From positions 1,789,501 to 1,853,500 of the forward strand of contig NC_016027.1 in assembly GCF_000182745.2 (NCBI RefSeq): 64,000 nucleotides of DNA, in the 5' to 3' direction. The position numbers and the translations under genes are program-made. Position 1 is the stretch's first letter, and each line of letters opens with the position of its first letter. Of the stretch, positions 7,331 through 16,411 are shown one piece after another. The stretch comes from Komagataeibacter medellinensis NBRC 3288 (GTDB lineage Bacteria; Pseudomonadota; Alphaproteobacteria; Acetobacterales; Acetobacteraceae). The notes beneath the pieces were generated by a model that worked only from the letters and a program-made list of their open reading frames with translations, was not told the origin of the DNA and did not search any database.

Positions 7331-9760
7331 TTGCGGGAAAAAAGACCTGTGGCACCGAAATTACTGCTCAATGGCCGTATTACCCTAGGCCTGTTCTGTT
7401 CCGTTCTGGCGCTCTCCACGGCACATGCACAGACCATCCAGCCTTACACAAAGGACCGCAAGCCTGCGCGGGCTTCTGCCCAGGCTACGAACACGGCCGG
7501 CAAGGGTGTGCAGGCGTCCTCTGCCAATGTGGAACAGATCATGGCTACCGCCAAACGTTCGCGTTCCGAGCAGAGCGTCAACCATACCCAGTTGCAGCGC
7601 CTGCTGCCGGGCATAAACCCGCTCAAGGCACTCGAGATCCTGCCGGGCGTCGTGTTCGAAAATGCCGATCCTTGGGGCAATAACGAACAGAATTCATCAC
7701 TCTACATTCATGGTTTCAACCAGAACCAGCTTGGATTCACCCTTGATGGCGTCCCGCTGGGCGATCAGTCCTACGGCAACTATAACGGGCTTTCCCCCCA
7801 GCGTGCGGCGCTGAGTGAAAACATTGGTTCCGCCTCGGTGGCAACGGGCTCGGGTGCGCTTGGCACGGCCTCGACAAGCAATCTGGGCGGATCACTTGAA
7901 TTCACCACACAGGACCCGCTGCACAAGGCCGGGGGGCAGTTATCCCAGACCTTTGGCAGCTGGTCGACCTTCCGCACATTTGCGCGCGTCGATACCGGTG
8001 ATTTCGGCAATGGCAACTCCGCCTATTTCTCGTGGGCACGCCAGGATGCGCGGGCATGGGACTTTGCAGGGCACCAGGGTGGTAATCAGGTCAACGCCAA
8101 ATTCGTACATCAGGGGTCCAAGGACAAAGTCACGGCTTTCTTTGATTGGTCGGACAAGGTCGAACCCAACGAGGATGGCGTTGTCGAACCCATGGGCGGC
8201 AGCCTGTATGTCCGCCCGTTCATGTACCCCAACCTGAACGAGGCCGTTAATTACTACAATTCATCAGCTTACAAGAACGCGGGGCTTAATTACCGCAATT
8301 ACTATTCCGATGCACAGCGTGAAGATTTTCTGGCTTATGTAAAGTGGTCCCACACTTTCAATTCCCACCTGCGCTGGGACAACCAGATCTATTACCATCA
8401 TGATCTGGGTGAAGGTGTCGTGGCCGGACCGATTTCAGCGGCGGGCCTGCCGACACTGTTCAGCGCCTATTTCCCCAGTTATTCTTCAGGTCAGCTTTCC
8501 GATGTCTTTGGTGGCTCGGGCATGGCCACACGCACGACGGAATACTGGGACAACCGCGGTGGTCTCATGTCCACCCTGCATTACGATGTTGGACACCACC
8601 ATATTGAACTGGGTGGCTGGTACGAGCGCAACAACAACACACAGGCCCGTCGCTGGTATGCATTTGACATAAACAGCCCGACCACACCTTATGACCGCCA
8701 GTCCAATCCGCTGATCCATCAGTATACCAATTACTTCTATACCAATACATGGACTACCCATCTTCAGGACAGCTGGCAGATTACCAAGAATTTCAATCTG
8801 AACGCTGGCTTCAAGTCCGAACTGGTCTATACGAATGGCATCCTGCCGGTAGCAGGGCTTCCGGGTTCGCTATCTCCCGCATCGGCTCAGACCATTCCCG
8901 GTGGCCGGATCGCGACCGTAAAACCGTTCCTGCCTTCATTCGGTGCCTTGTGGAACATTACGCCGCATGAGCAGTGGTTCGCCAACATCCAGGAAAACAT
9001 GCGTTCATTCCAGGATACAGGTTACGGTAACGCCAGTCCGTGGGGCATGACCAGCCAGTCAGCCTTTGAACTGTTCAAGAAGGAAGGCAAGCCTGAAACC
9101 GCCTGGACCTATGAGACCGGGTTCCGTACCAACCGCCACCTCAATGCCGGCCCCCTTACCAATATCAGCGGGCAGATCGAATATTACCACGTCCACTTTT
9201 CAAACCGCCTTCTGGCCGTCTCGTCCACACCCACCATTGCCTCGATCGTGGGCAGCGCCACGGTCCTGACCAATGTTGGCTCGGTATCGACCGATGGTAT
9301 GGATTTCTCCTTTACGGCCCAGTTCGGGCGGCATTTTTCATTCTATAATGCGCTGTCCTATAACAAATCGGTCTATAACGACAATTACATGAGCGGCACC
9401 ACCCTGGTTTCCACCGCAGGGAAAAATGTTGTCGGCATTCCCAACTGGACAGAAAAATTCGTAGCCTCCACCAACTGGGGCAATTTCTATGCCCAGTTCA
9501 TCGGTGATGTGATCGGCAAACGGTACACGACCTATACCAATGACCTTTCCGTCAAGTCCTATGCCCTGTTCAGCATCAACGCAGGTTACACCATTCGCGG
9601 CATTCCCCATGTCCAGGGCCTCAAGGTACAGGGCAACATCACAAACCTGACCGGCACGCGCGGGTGGTCCACACTCAGCACCTCCTATGCCAGCGGTCAG
9701 TATTCCGCATTTCCCATTGCGCCGCGCATGTTCTTTCTTACCATTGGCGCCAGCTTCTAG
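7331..9760 (+). CDS. TonB-dependent outer-membrane receptor (paired with GlpQ)
   Basis: An 809-residue receptor with a signal peptide ending near STAHA (33). The plug domain follows (about 65-190: INPLKALEILPGVVF, YIHGFNQNQLGFTLDGVPLGD), then a long beta-barrel rich in aromatic, Asn and Gly residues ending in a C-terminal Phe (FLTIGASF), as expected for outer-membrane barrels. The longest frame starts with TTG at 7331; GTG 7349 has a GGGAAA stretch upstream and may be the true start. Only 12 bases separate it from a glycerophosphodiesterase gene, which suggests it imports glycerophosphodiesters or a related phosphorus source; the substrate is inferred from context only. Confidence 0.92.
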   Translation: MREKRPVAPKLLLNGRITLGLFCSVLALSTAHAQTIQPYTKDRKPARASAQATNTAGKGVQASSANVEQIMATAKRSRSEQSVNHTQLQRLLPGINPLKALEILPGVVFENADPWGNNEQNSSLYIHGFNQNQLGFTLDGVPLGDQSYGNYNGLSPQRAALSENIGSASVATGSGALGTASTSNLGGSLEFTTQDPLHKAGGQLSQTFGSWSTFRTFARVDTGDFGNGNSAYFSWARQDARAWDFAGHQGGNQVNAKFVHQGSKDKVTAFFDWSDKVEPNEDGVVEPMGGSLYVRPFMYPNLNEAVNYYNSSAYKNAGLNYRNYYSDAQREDFLAYVKWSHTFNSHLRWDNQIYYHHDLGEGVVAGPISAAGLPTLFSAYFPSYSSGQLSDVFGGSGMATRTTEYWDNRGGLMSTLHYDVGHHHIELGGWYERNNNTQARRWYAFDINSPTTPYDRQSNPLIHQYTNYFYTNTWTTHLQDSWQITKNFNLNAGFKSELVYTNGILPVAGLPGSLSPASAQTIPGGRIATVKPFLPSFGALWNITPHEQWFANIQENMRSFQDTGYGNASPWGMTSQSAFELFKKEGKPETAWTYETGFRTNRHLNAGPLTNISGQIEYYHVHFSNRLLAVSSTPTIASIVGSATVLTNVGSVSTDGMDFSFTAQFGRHFSFYNALSYNKSVYNDNYMSGTTLVSTAGKNVVGIPNWTEKFVASTNWGNFYAQFIGDVIGKRYTTYTNDLSVKSYALFSINAGYTIRGIPHVQGLKVQGNITNLTGTRGWSTLSTSYASGQYSAFPIAPRMFFLTIGASF

Positions 9761-9772
9761 GGATACGGGTTC

Positions 9773-10876
9773 ATGCTAACACGCAGACAGACCATAACAG
9801 GCACTCTTATGGGCATGAGCCTGCTCCTTACGCGCAATGCCCATGCGGCCCCTTCGCTGGCACCGGTGCCACTGCTCATGGCACACCGTGGCGCTTCGGC
9901 GCTTCGGCCTGAACACACGCTGGCGGCCTATGCGCGCGCCATCATGGACGGGGCCGACTATATCGAGCCTGATCTGGTGCCCACCCGTGATGGCGTGCTG
10001 ATCGCCCGCCATGAAAGCAACATCGCCGCCACGACGGATGTTGCAACCCATGCCGAGTTCGCCTCCCGCCGCCGCACCCAGACCATTGATGGCATGGAGG
10101 AGACCGGCTGGTTCACCACCGACTTCACCCTGGCTGAACTCAAGACCCTGCGCGCAAAAGAACGCCTGCCCACGGTGCGCGCGCACAACACCCGTTATGA
10201 CGGGCATTTCGATATCCTGACCTTTGAGGAAGTCATCGATTTTGTCGCAGCCGAAGCCGCAGCCCGCGGGCGCGTGATCGGACTGATACCCGAGATCAAG
10301 AATTCCACCCATTTCCACAAGTTGGGCCACATACCAGAAGAAACATTCCTGCGCGTGATCGCGGCCCACGAATACACGCGTTTCTGCCCGCTTGAAGTAC
10401 AGTCCTTCGAGACCGCAAACCTGCGCGCACTGCACGGCAGGGTGCAGACCATCAACCCGCAGGCCCGCCTGATGTTCCTGATGGGGGAACGCACGCAGCA
10501 TGTACCCGACACGCTGGGCACATCCCGCCCCCTGACCTTCGGCGACCTGATGAGCGCTGAAGGGCTGGCGGGCGTACGCCAGTATGCCGATGTGATCGGG
10601 CCATCCAATACCGACATCATTCCGCGTGACGCCACCGGGGCATGGCTTGAGCCAACCACACTGATTGATGACGCACACCGGGCCGGGCTGCTGGTCCATT
10701 CCTATACCTTTCGGCCCGAAAACCGTTTCCTGCCCGCCCAACTGCGCGATGACCGTGGCGATGATGCCCGCAACCCACGCGGCTCCATTGCCGAAATCCA
10801 GCGCATGCTGAACATGGGACTGGACGGGTTCTTTACCGATGACCCGGCTATCGGGCGCGCGGCCTTGCGCGGTTAG
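9773..10876 (+). CDS. glpQ: Periplasmic glycerophosphodiester phosphodiesterase
   Basis: Hydrolyses glycerophosphodiesters to glycerol 3-phosphate and an alcohol. Of its 367 residues, the first ~28 form an export signal (RR near the start, hydrophobic run, AHA). The GlpQ-type active site is clear: HRGASALRPEHT, then ADYIEPDLVPTRDGVLIARHE holding the acidic metal ligands and second His, a middle block with LIPEIKN, and the late block HSYTFRPENRFLP found in periplasmic GlpQ rather than in short cytoplasmic forms. It is almost certainly co-transcribed with the TonB receptor 12 bases upstream. Confidence 0.95.
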   Translation: MLTRRQTITGTLMGMSLLLTRNAHAAPSLAPVPLLMAHRGASALRPEHTLAAYARAIMDGADYIEPDLVPTRDGVLIARHESNIAATTDVATHAEFASRRRTQTIDGMEETGWFTTDFTLAELKTLRAKERLPTVRAHNTRYDGHFDILTFEEVIDFVAAEAAARGRVIGLIPEIKNSTHFHKLGHIPEETFLRVIAAHEYTRFCPLEVQSFETANLRALHGRVQTINPQARLMFLMGERTQHVPDTLGTSRPLTFGDLMSAEGLAGVRQYADVIGPSNTDIIPRDATGAWLEPTTLIDDAHRAGLLVHSYTFRPENRFLPAQLRDDRGDDARNPRGSIAEIQRMLNMGLDGFFTDDPAIGRAALRG

Positions 10877-10886
10877 GAAATATCCA

Positions 10887-10970
10887 CCAAAAAACCGGTT
10901 CGGTGAAAATGCTCCAGTCTGCTGTTTTTACGAGCATCCTCACCTGTCTGAATGCACGCATTCGAACAGG
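10887..10970 (-). repeat. 84-bp intergenic repeat, copy 1
   Basis: On the minus strand this matches 16319-16401 along its whole length. It begins with an imperfect palindrome (CCTGTTCGAATG...CAGACAGG) and ends with CATTTTCACCGAACCGG. It lies between glpQ and rlmJ, 10 bases after glpQ stops, and could act in transcript ending or stability. Confidence 0.85.
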
Positions 10971-11097
10971 ATCGGCCCCAGGGCACGCTCCACCCGTCAC
11001 AGGGCGGCACGTCCCCCATGGAAAAAGGCATGGCCTTGCAGTAACACTCCTGCCTGATACCCCCATGGGGGCCGGCATGCTGCGGGGCAACAGGACA

Positions 11098-11949
11098 TTG
11101 AATTACAGACACAGCTATCATGCAGGCAATTTTGCCGATGTCATGAAACACGTCATGCTTGTGGCGCTGATCGACATGCTGCGCCGCAAGCCCTCGCCGT
11201 TTTCCATCCTTGATACGCATGCCGGTATCGGACTGTACGACCTTTCGGGGCGGGAAGCCCAGTCCACAGGTGAATGGCGCGAAGGCATCGGCCGCCTGCT
11301 GGCCCTGCCAACCGACCCGGCAACACCCCCGTGCCTGCAGCAGTGGCTGGACATGGTCCGGGCGGTGATGGCAGCCCATGATGGCCAGTTATTCTATCCC
11401 GGCTCTCCCGTCCTTGCCGCCCGCCTGCTGCGCCCCGATGACAGCCTGACCTGCTGTGAACTTCACCATCAGGACCAGCAAAGCCTGAGACGCCTGTTCC
11501 GCCACGACCCCGCCGTATCCGTGCATGGCCGCGATGGCTACGAGGCCATTACCGCATTGCTGCCGCCCCGGCACGCCAGGCGCGGGCTGGTGCTCATGGA
11601 CCCGCCGTTTGAACAGCCCGGCGAGTTCGATCGCCTGGCGCAGGCCATCATCACGGCCCGGCGGCGCTTTGCCACTGGCATGATTGCCGCATGGTACCCC
11701 ATCAAGCACCGTGCGCCCACGCGCGCCTTCCTCAACACGCTCAAGGATGCGGGCCAACGCAACCTGCTGGCCATCGAACTGACACTGCGCCCGCCACTTG
11801 ACCCTGCGCGACTGAACGGCAGCGGGCTTCTTATCGCCAACCCACCATTCCAGTTTGAACACACCGCGCGCGCCGTAACCGCCATGCTGGCCCGTCATCT
11901 GGGCGATGGTGAAGCACAGGCCAGCGTGGAATGGGTCGTGCCAGAATAA
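11098..11949 (+). CDS. rlmJ: 23S rRNA (adenine-N6) methyltransferase RlmJ
   Basis: Methylates A2030 of 23S rRNA (E. coli numbering) using S-adenosylmethionine. The conserved family opening NYRHSYHAGNFADVMKH comes directly after a TTG at 11098 with AGGA just upstream. The frame is open 65 codons earlier, but that part overlaps the 84-bp repeat and has no family similarity, so TTG is preferred, giving the usual ~283 residues. The SAM loop is LDTHAGIGLYDL and the catalytic motif is DPPF near 167-170 (DPPY in most relatives). Single-gene unit. Confidence 0.93.
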   Translation: MNYRHSYHAGNFADVMKHVMLVALIDMLRRKPSPFSILDTHAGIGLYDLSGREAQSTGEWREGIGRLLALPTDPATPPCLQQWLDMVRAVMAAHDGQLFYPGSPVLAARLLRPDDSLTCCELHHQDQQSLRRLFRHDPAVSVHGRDGYEAITALLPPRHARRGLVLMDPPFEQPGEFDRLAQAIITARRRFATGMIAAWYPIKHRAPTRAFLNTLKDAGQRNLLAIELTLRPPLDPARLNGSGLLIANPPFQFEHTARAVTAMLARHLGDGEAQASVEWVVPE

Positions 11950-12028
11950 AGCGGCCACCCTACTCCATCACACCCGATGATGGTATGATTGGACCCGTCA
12001 TCCGTTCCAGTCCTCCTGCAGGTTCCTC

Positions 12029-12973
12029 ATGTCCAGCCCATGTACCCATATTGCCGTGATCGGCAGCACCAACATCGATTTTGTCATGCATGTCACCCGC
12101 TTTGCCCAGCCAGGCGAGACGATGCATGTCCGTTCTTCCTCCACCGGTCTGGGTGGCAAGGGCGCCAACCAGGCCATGGCGGTCGCCAGGCTGGGACAGA
12201 CGGTGGCGCTGGCTGGGTGGACCGGCCAAGACATGCTGGCTGACATGGCGCGTACGACACTCGAGGCTGCCGGAGTGAACACGCGCTGGCTGCTTGAAGA
12301 TACCACCTGCGGCACGGGGCGCGCCTTCATTACCATCAACGCGGCGGGTCAGAACCAGATCCTGGTGGATGGTGGGGCCAACATGGCCCATACCGACGCA
12401 TCCCTGGCCCATATCCTGCCCGCGCTGGACGGGGCCGGGCTGGTCATGATGCAGATGGAAATGGACCCCACGCTGATGCTGGCCATCGCCCGCCACGCCC
12501 GGGCGCATGCCATACCGGTCATGCTGGATCCCGCGCCGGTTCCCACCGATGGCCTGCCCGAAGCACTCTGCGCGCTGGCCGATCTCATCACCCCTAACGA
12601 GCGTGAAACCGCCGCCCTGACCGGCATTGAACCGACGGATGAGACAACCGCCCTGGCCGCCGCACGCATCCTGCACGCGCGCGGCGTGGGCACCGCCATC
12701 ATCAAGCTGGGGCACCGGGGCGTGGTCTATTCCGCCCCCGATGCACAGGGTTTTGTTCCCCCCTTCAGGGTGCATGCCATCGATACAGTGGCGGCGGGCG
12801 ACTGCTTCAACGCGGGCCTGGCCACGGCGCTGGTTACGGGTCACCCGCTGGGGCAGGCCGTACGGATTGCCGCTGCGTGCGGTGCCCTGGCCACCACGCG
12901 GGCAGGTGCCGCGCAGGCCGCCCCCACCATGGACGAAGTCATGACCCTCATGGCAACCCAGTCCGTACCATGA
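12029..12973 (+). CDS. rbsK: Ribokinase (PfkB family)
   Basis: Phosphorylates D-ribose to ribose 5-phosphate with ATP. The 314-residue protein shows both PfkB signatures: the sugar-binding GGKGANQA block (about 42-49) and DTVAAGDCFN near 252-261, whose last Asp (258) is the catalytic base. GSTNIDFVM near the N-terminus and LITPNERETAAL in the middle are also typical. No ribose transporter or rbsR is adjacent, so another sugar or nucleoside-derived substrate is possible. The gene ends just before a cobalamin riboswitch that belongs to the next gene. Confidence 0.9.
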   Translation: MSSPCTHIAVIGSTNIDFVMHVTRFAQPGETMHVRSSSTGLGGKGANQAMAVARLGQTVALAGWTGQDMLADMARTTLEAAGVNTRWLLEDTTCGTGRAFITINAAGQNQILVDGGANMAHTDASLAHILPALDGAGLVMMQMEMDPTLMLAIARHARAHAIPVMLDPAPVPTDGLPEALCALADLITPNERETAALTGIEPTDETTALAAARILHARGVGTAIIKLGHRGVVYSAPDAQGFVPPFRVHAIDTVAAGDCFNAGLATALVTGHPLGQAVRIAAACGALATTRAGAAQAAPTMDEVMTLMATQSVP

Positions 12974-12995
12974 TCTTGCCGGGCTGCACACACTC

Positions 12996-13190
12996 TAGGT
13001 TCGGGGCGGAAGTCAACGGTCCCGTGCAAGCGGGTGAGAAAGGGAATGCCGTAAGCCCTGGCTGGGTTTTTGAAAACCCGGGGGTGTAGTCGGCAACTAT
13101 GCCCGCAACTGTAGGCGGAGAGTGCGTCATCCATTGCAGCAGGCGCACCATGACCCGCAAGTCAGGAGACCTGCCGTTGTTATTTGCGAT
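12996..13190 (+). promoter_or_regulatory. Cobalamin riboswitch
   Basis: Conserved blocks occur in order: GGTGAGAAAGGGAATGCCG near 13033-13051, GCCCGCAACTGTA at 13101-13113 and the B12 box AAGTCAGGAGACCTGCC at 13159-13175. Together they define an adenosylcobalamin aptamer. The next gene on the strand is an OprB-type porin starting at 13344. Between them, GTCAGG...CCTGAC (about 13310-13326) forms a short hairpin close to the start codon, a candidate expression platform. Boundaries are approximate. Confidence 0.93.
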
Positions 13191-13343
13191 ATTGCCGGGC
13201 GGGATCGACCGGAGATGGATACCGGACCATGCCTCAGATTACCTGAACGCCCGTTACCCCGTAGCAGTGTTGGCTCCATTGCGGGGTCATTCCCTTTCTG
13301 GCCCACCGGGGTCAGGCCCATCCTGACGGGATGTCTCCATTTC

Positions 13344-14987
13344 ATGAAAATTTTTCCCATACCTCACCCGCAACGGCGCGTGATCCTGCCGCGCGCCCTT
13401 TTCCTGTCCTGTGCGCTGATCGGCACAGGCACGGTCACGGCCCGTGCGCAGGCGCTCCCGACCCAGATTGCCGATGACCGCGCCCGCCTTGGCAATTCCA
13501 CACCGCTGATCCAGCAGATCGACCCCGCCACCGTGCGGGATTCCGAACGCGCGCAGGCTGATGCGCAGAAAGCACACGAAGCCGCCGCCGATGATGGCGA
13601 CAGGCTGGACACCAGCGGCAACCTGCTGGGCAACATGTGGGGCGCGCGGCCATGGCTGTACAGGCATGGCATCAGTTTTGACATCCAGGAAGTCGATGAA
13701 CTGTGGGGCAACGGCACTGGCGGTTCGGCTTCGGGTAATGATGGCGCGGCAGGCTCGGGTACCGGCCCGTCCTATGATGGCGTGACCATGCCAACACTTA
13801 CCGTCGATACCGAAAAGCTGTTCGGGCTGAAGGGTGGCCTGTTCAATGTCAGCGCCCTGCAGATACACGGGCGCTCGATCTCGCAGGACCACCTGGCCAA
13901 CTTCAACCCCATAAGTGGGTTCGAGGCCGACCACTCCACCCGCCTGTTCGAACTGTGGTACCAGCAGTCCTTCCTTGGCGGCAAGCTGGATGTAAAGGTG
14001 GGGCAGCAGGATCTCGATACCGAATTCCTGATCAGCGATTACGCCTCGCTTTACCTCAACGCCAATTTCGGCTGGCCCATGGCGCCATCGGTCAACCTGT
14101 ATGGCGGCGGCCCGTCCTGGCCGCTGTCATCCCCCGCCATCCGTATCCGCTACCGGCCCAGCGAGAAGTTCACCTTCATGTTTGCGGCAGCGGACGACAA
14201 CCCGCCGGGCAACCGTTACAATTCCACCCCCATCCAGCAGGCCACCGGGTCACTCAGCGGTTACAATTCCGACCCCACCAGCCAGACCTATGATGGCGCC
14301 AACGGTACCAATTTCAACATGAACACCGGGGCGCTGCTGATGACCGAACTGCAATACGCGCTCAACCCCCAGCCTGCCGACATGTCCAACGTGACCAAGA
14401 ACCCCGGCCTGCCGGGCGTGTACAAGCTGGGCGGGTTCTATGATACCGCGAAGTTCGCCGACTACCGCTACAACCGCAATGGTGGCTCACTGGGTGCGGC
14501 CTCGGTCAATCCCGCCAGCACCGAAAGCGACCTGACCCCGCGCTGGGACCGGGGTAACTGGATGGTCTACGGCATCATTGACCAGATGATCTGGCGGCCC
14601 TCGTTAACATCCGCCCGCTCGGTGGGTGTGTTCGTGCGCGCCACCGGTAATGGCGGCGATCGTAACCAGATCAGCTTCGCCATTGACGCAGGACTGAACC
14701 TGAAGGCGCCGTTCAGGGGGCGTAACAACGATACGATCGGTCTGGGCTGGGGCATCGGTCGCGCCAGTTCTGGCCTGCGGCAATTTGATCGAGACAGGCA
14801 GACGCTTGTGCAGGGCAATGAAAACCACCTGGAACTGACCTATCAGGCTCAGGTCACGCCGTGGATGGTGATGCAGCCTGACTTCCAGTACGTCTGGCAC
14901 CCTTCGGGCGGAACGCCCGACTGGACCCGACGGCGTCGCGTGGGGAATGAAGCCATATTCGGCCTGCATACCAGCCTGACATTTTAA
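13344..14987 (+). CDS. OprB-family carbohydrate-type outer-membrane porin under B12 control
   Basis: A 547-residue outer-membrane beta-barrel. The start at 13344 gives a proper signal peptide (MKIFPIPHPQRR, hydrophobic run, ARAQA near 33); the longer open frame runs back into the riboswitch and is rejected. OprB-type blocks include NMWGARPWLYRHGISF, FNVSALQIHGRSIS, FELWYQQSFLGGKLDVKVGQ and AIRIRYRP, and the chain ends in Phe (LHTSLTF). Relatives let sugars through the outer membrane. A cobalamin riboswitch directly upstream suggests this one serves cobalamin, cobinamide or cobalt, or a B12-dependent carbon source instead. Substrate unknown. Confidence 0.9.
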   Translation: MKIFPIPHPQRRVILPRALFLSCALIGTGTVTARAQALPTQIADDRARLGNSTPLIQQIDPATVRDSERAQADAQKAHEAAADDGDRLDTSGNLLGNMWGARPWLYRHGISFDIQEVDELWGNGTGGSASGNDGAAGSGTGPSYDGVTMPTLTVDTEKLFGLKGGLFNVSALQIHGRSISQDHLANFNPISGFEADHSTRLFELWYQQSFLGGKLDVKVGQQDLDTEFLISDYASLYLNANFGWPMAPSVNLYGGGPSWPLSSPAIRIRYRPSEKFTFMFAAADDNPPGNRYNSTPIQQATGSLSGYNSDPTSQTYDGANGTNFNMNTGALLMTELQYALNPQPADMSNVTKNPGLPGVYKLGGFYDTAKFADYRYNRNGGSLGAASVNPASTESDLTPRWDRGNWMVYGIIDQMIWRPSLTSARSVGVFVRATGNGGDRNQISFAIDAGLNLKAPFRGRNNDTIGLGWGIGRASSGLRQFDRDRQTLVQGNENHLELTYQAQVTPWMVMQPDFQYVWHPSGGTPDWTRRRRVGNEAIFGLHTSLTF

Positions 14988-15156
14988 GGGCGCACGCCAC
15001 ACACACCCCCATACCAGCCAACAGGCAAGAGAAGACAAAAGCACAGACCCGGATTGAAAATTTATATCATTGTGGGAGCCAACCCCCTCCTGTACCCCGG
15101 GTGAAACGGGCATGGGAAGCCACCCTGTACCGCACCATAAAAAAAGGATAAGAGCG

Positions 15157-15789
15157 TTGCGCCGTCTTGTAGCTTTATGTCTTCCGCTTGGTATGGCCGC
15201 CTGCGCGCAGCATACGCCCCGCCCCATGGTGAATTACTGCCAGCAACCAGCCGTAGACACCGCCATCGTGGCCATTGCCAACCAGGGCACGACCAGCACC
15301 TCCCCCGCCCGGCGCTTCGAGAACGGCACGATAAAAAGTGCTGTCTACAACGACCACATGCAGGTCATGTCCTGCCATGGTACGCTGGTGCGCCAGGACG
15401 GCACCCGGCAGGATGGCGTGGCCGTTGCCCGCCTGCCCAACATGCGCACGGACTGGAAGGAAATATGGACAACCACTGCCGCCAGCCACCAGTGGGTATC
15501 CGATGCCGATATCAGCAAGAACAGGCAGGAACGCTACGCCACCTATTACGACCACACGCCACAGGCGTGCAAACCTTACGCGCATGACCTGTTTTTCGGC
15601 GCACCAAAGTCGGACAAAGACACCCAACACCTGCGCGAGACGCTGTACGACTGCCTGGACGAGCATAAGGTGAAGCCCATCCGCCCCGTATCTGGCGTGG
15701 ACCATACCTACAGCCCGTTTGGCATGAATTTCTATATTCCCTACTACACCAACGTCAGCCCGGACGATAACGGTCCCTTCCTGTACTGA
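15157..15789 (+). CDS. Putative lipoprotein of unknown function
   Basis: The TTG at 15157 has AAGGA 10 bases upstream and gives a short lipoprotein signal, MRRLVALCLPLGMAAC, with the acylated Cys at 16. The mature part of ~195 residues has several Cys (YCQQP, VMSCHG, QACKPY, YDCLDE) and aromatic-rich stretches, ending in NGPFLY. No family recognised. The frame is open 29 codons further upstream without a better start. It precedes the deformylase-like gene by 13 bases, so the two are likely co-transcribed. Confidence 0.75.
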   Translation: MRRLVALCLPLGMAACAQHTPRPMVNYCQQPAVDTAIVAIANQGTTSTSPARRFENGTIKSAVYNDHMQVMSCHGTLVRQDGTRQDGVAVARLPNMRTDWKEIWTTTAASHQWVSDADISKNRQERYATYYDHTPQACKPYAHDLFFGAPKSDKDTQHLRETLYDCLDEHKVKPIRPVSGVDHTYSPFGMNFYIPYYTNVSPDDNGPFLY

Positions 15790-15802
15790 ACGGACCCACA
15801 CA

Positions 15803-16312
15803 ATGGCCATCCTGCCGATCATCCGCTACCCGCATGCCTGCCTGCAGCAGGTGGCCACACCGGTTGATGCAACCAGCACACAGACCGCTCGACTGGCGCG
15901 TGATCTGCTGGAGACAATGCACGCCGCACCGGGCATAGGCATTACGGCGTGCCATGTGGGTATTCTGCTGCGGCTGGTGGTCATTGACCTGCCCGAAGGC
16001 CCCGGCCCACGAATCTATGCCAACCCCGAGATCGTGTGGCAGGACAGCGAAACCGCAACGGGCGAGGAAGGCAGCGTGTCCATGCCCGGTATCCATGCCC
16101 CCGTCACCCGTCCCGCGCGCGTACGGGTGCGCCATACCGGACCCGATGGCGTGGACATGGAAGAAGAGGCCGAAGGGTTGCTGGCCGTCTGCCTGCAGCA
16201 CGAGATCGACCAGATCAACGGCATTTTCTGGACCCGCCGCCTCTCGCCCCTGCGGCGCGAACGGGCCATGAAACGTTATGGCAAACAGGCCCGACTGAAC
16301 GGGGCCGGCTAG
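15803..16312 (+). CDS. Peptide deformylase-like protein lacking metal ligands
   Basis: A 169-residue protein with the peptide deformylase fold but with all three signature motifs altered. Motif 1 (GxGLAAxQ) is GIGITACH at 44-51; motif 2 (EGCLS) is EGSVS at 89-93, losing the metal-binding Cys; motif 3 (HExDH) is HEIDQ at 133-137, keeping the first His and Glu but losing the second His. Two of three iron ligands are therefore missing and ordinary deformylation of N-formyl-Met is unlikely. The rest of the sequence is well kept without stops, so it may have taken another role. Probably co-transcribed with the lipoprotein upstream. Confidence 0.88.
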   Translation: MAILPIIRYPHACLQQVATPVDATSTQTARLARDLLETMHAAPGIGITACHVGILLRLVVIDLPEGPGPRIYANPEIVWQDSETATGEEGSVSMPGIHAPVTRPARVRVRHTGPDGVDMEEEAEGLLAVCLQHEIDQINGIFWTRRLSPLRRERAMKRYGKQARLNGAG

Positions 16313-16318
16313 GCAGAC

Positions 16319-16401
16319 CCTGTTTGGATGCGTGCGTCCAAACAGGTGAAGATGCCCTTAAAAGCAATAAATCAGGACATTTTCACCGAACCGGTTTTCG
16401 G
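16319..16401 (+). repeat. 84-bp intergenic repeat, copy 2
   Basis: Same element as 10887-10970 in the opposite orientation. It opens with the imperfect palindrome CCTGTTTGG...CCAAACAGG, reads through CAGGTGAAGATGC and ends in CATTTTCACCGAACCGG. It sits between the convergent deformylase-like gene and phoB. Confidence 0.85.
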
Positions 16402-16411
16402 TAGGAATGTT

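Noticed and set aside
10903-11097. N-terminal extension of RlmJ in the longest frame
   Set aside because: It runs through the 84-bp repeat and lacks family similarity; TTG 11098 with AGGA directly precedes the conserved start.
13122-13343. N-terminal extension of the OprB porin
   Set aside because: It overlaps the riboswitch aptamer; ATG 13344 gives a normal signal peptide.
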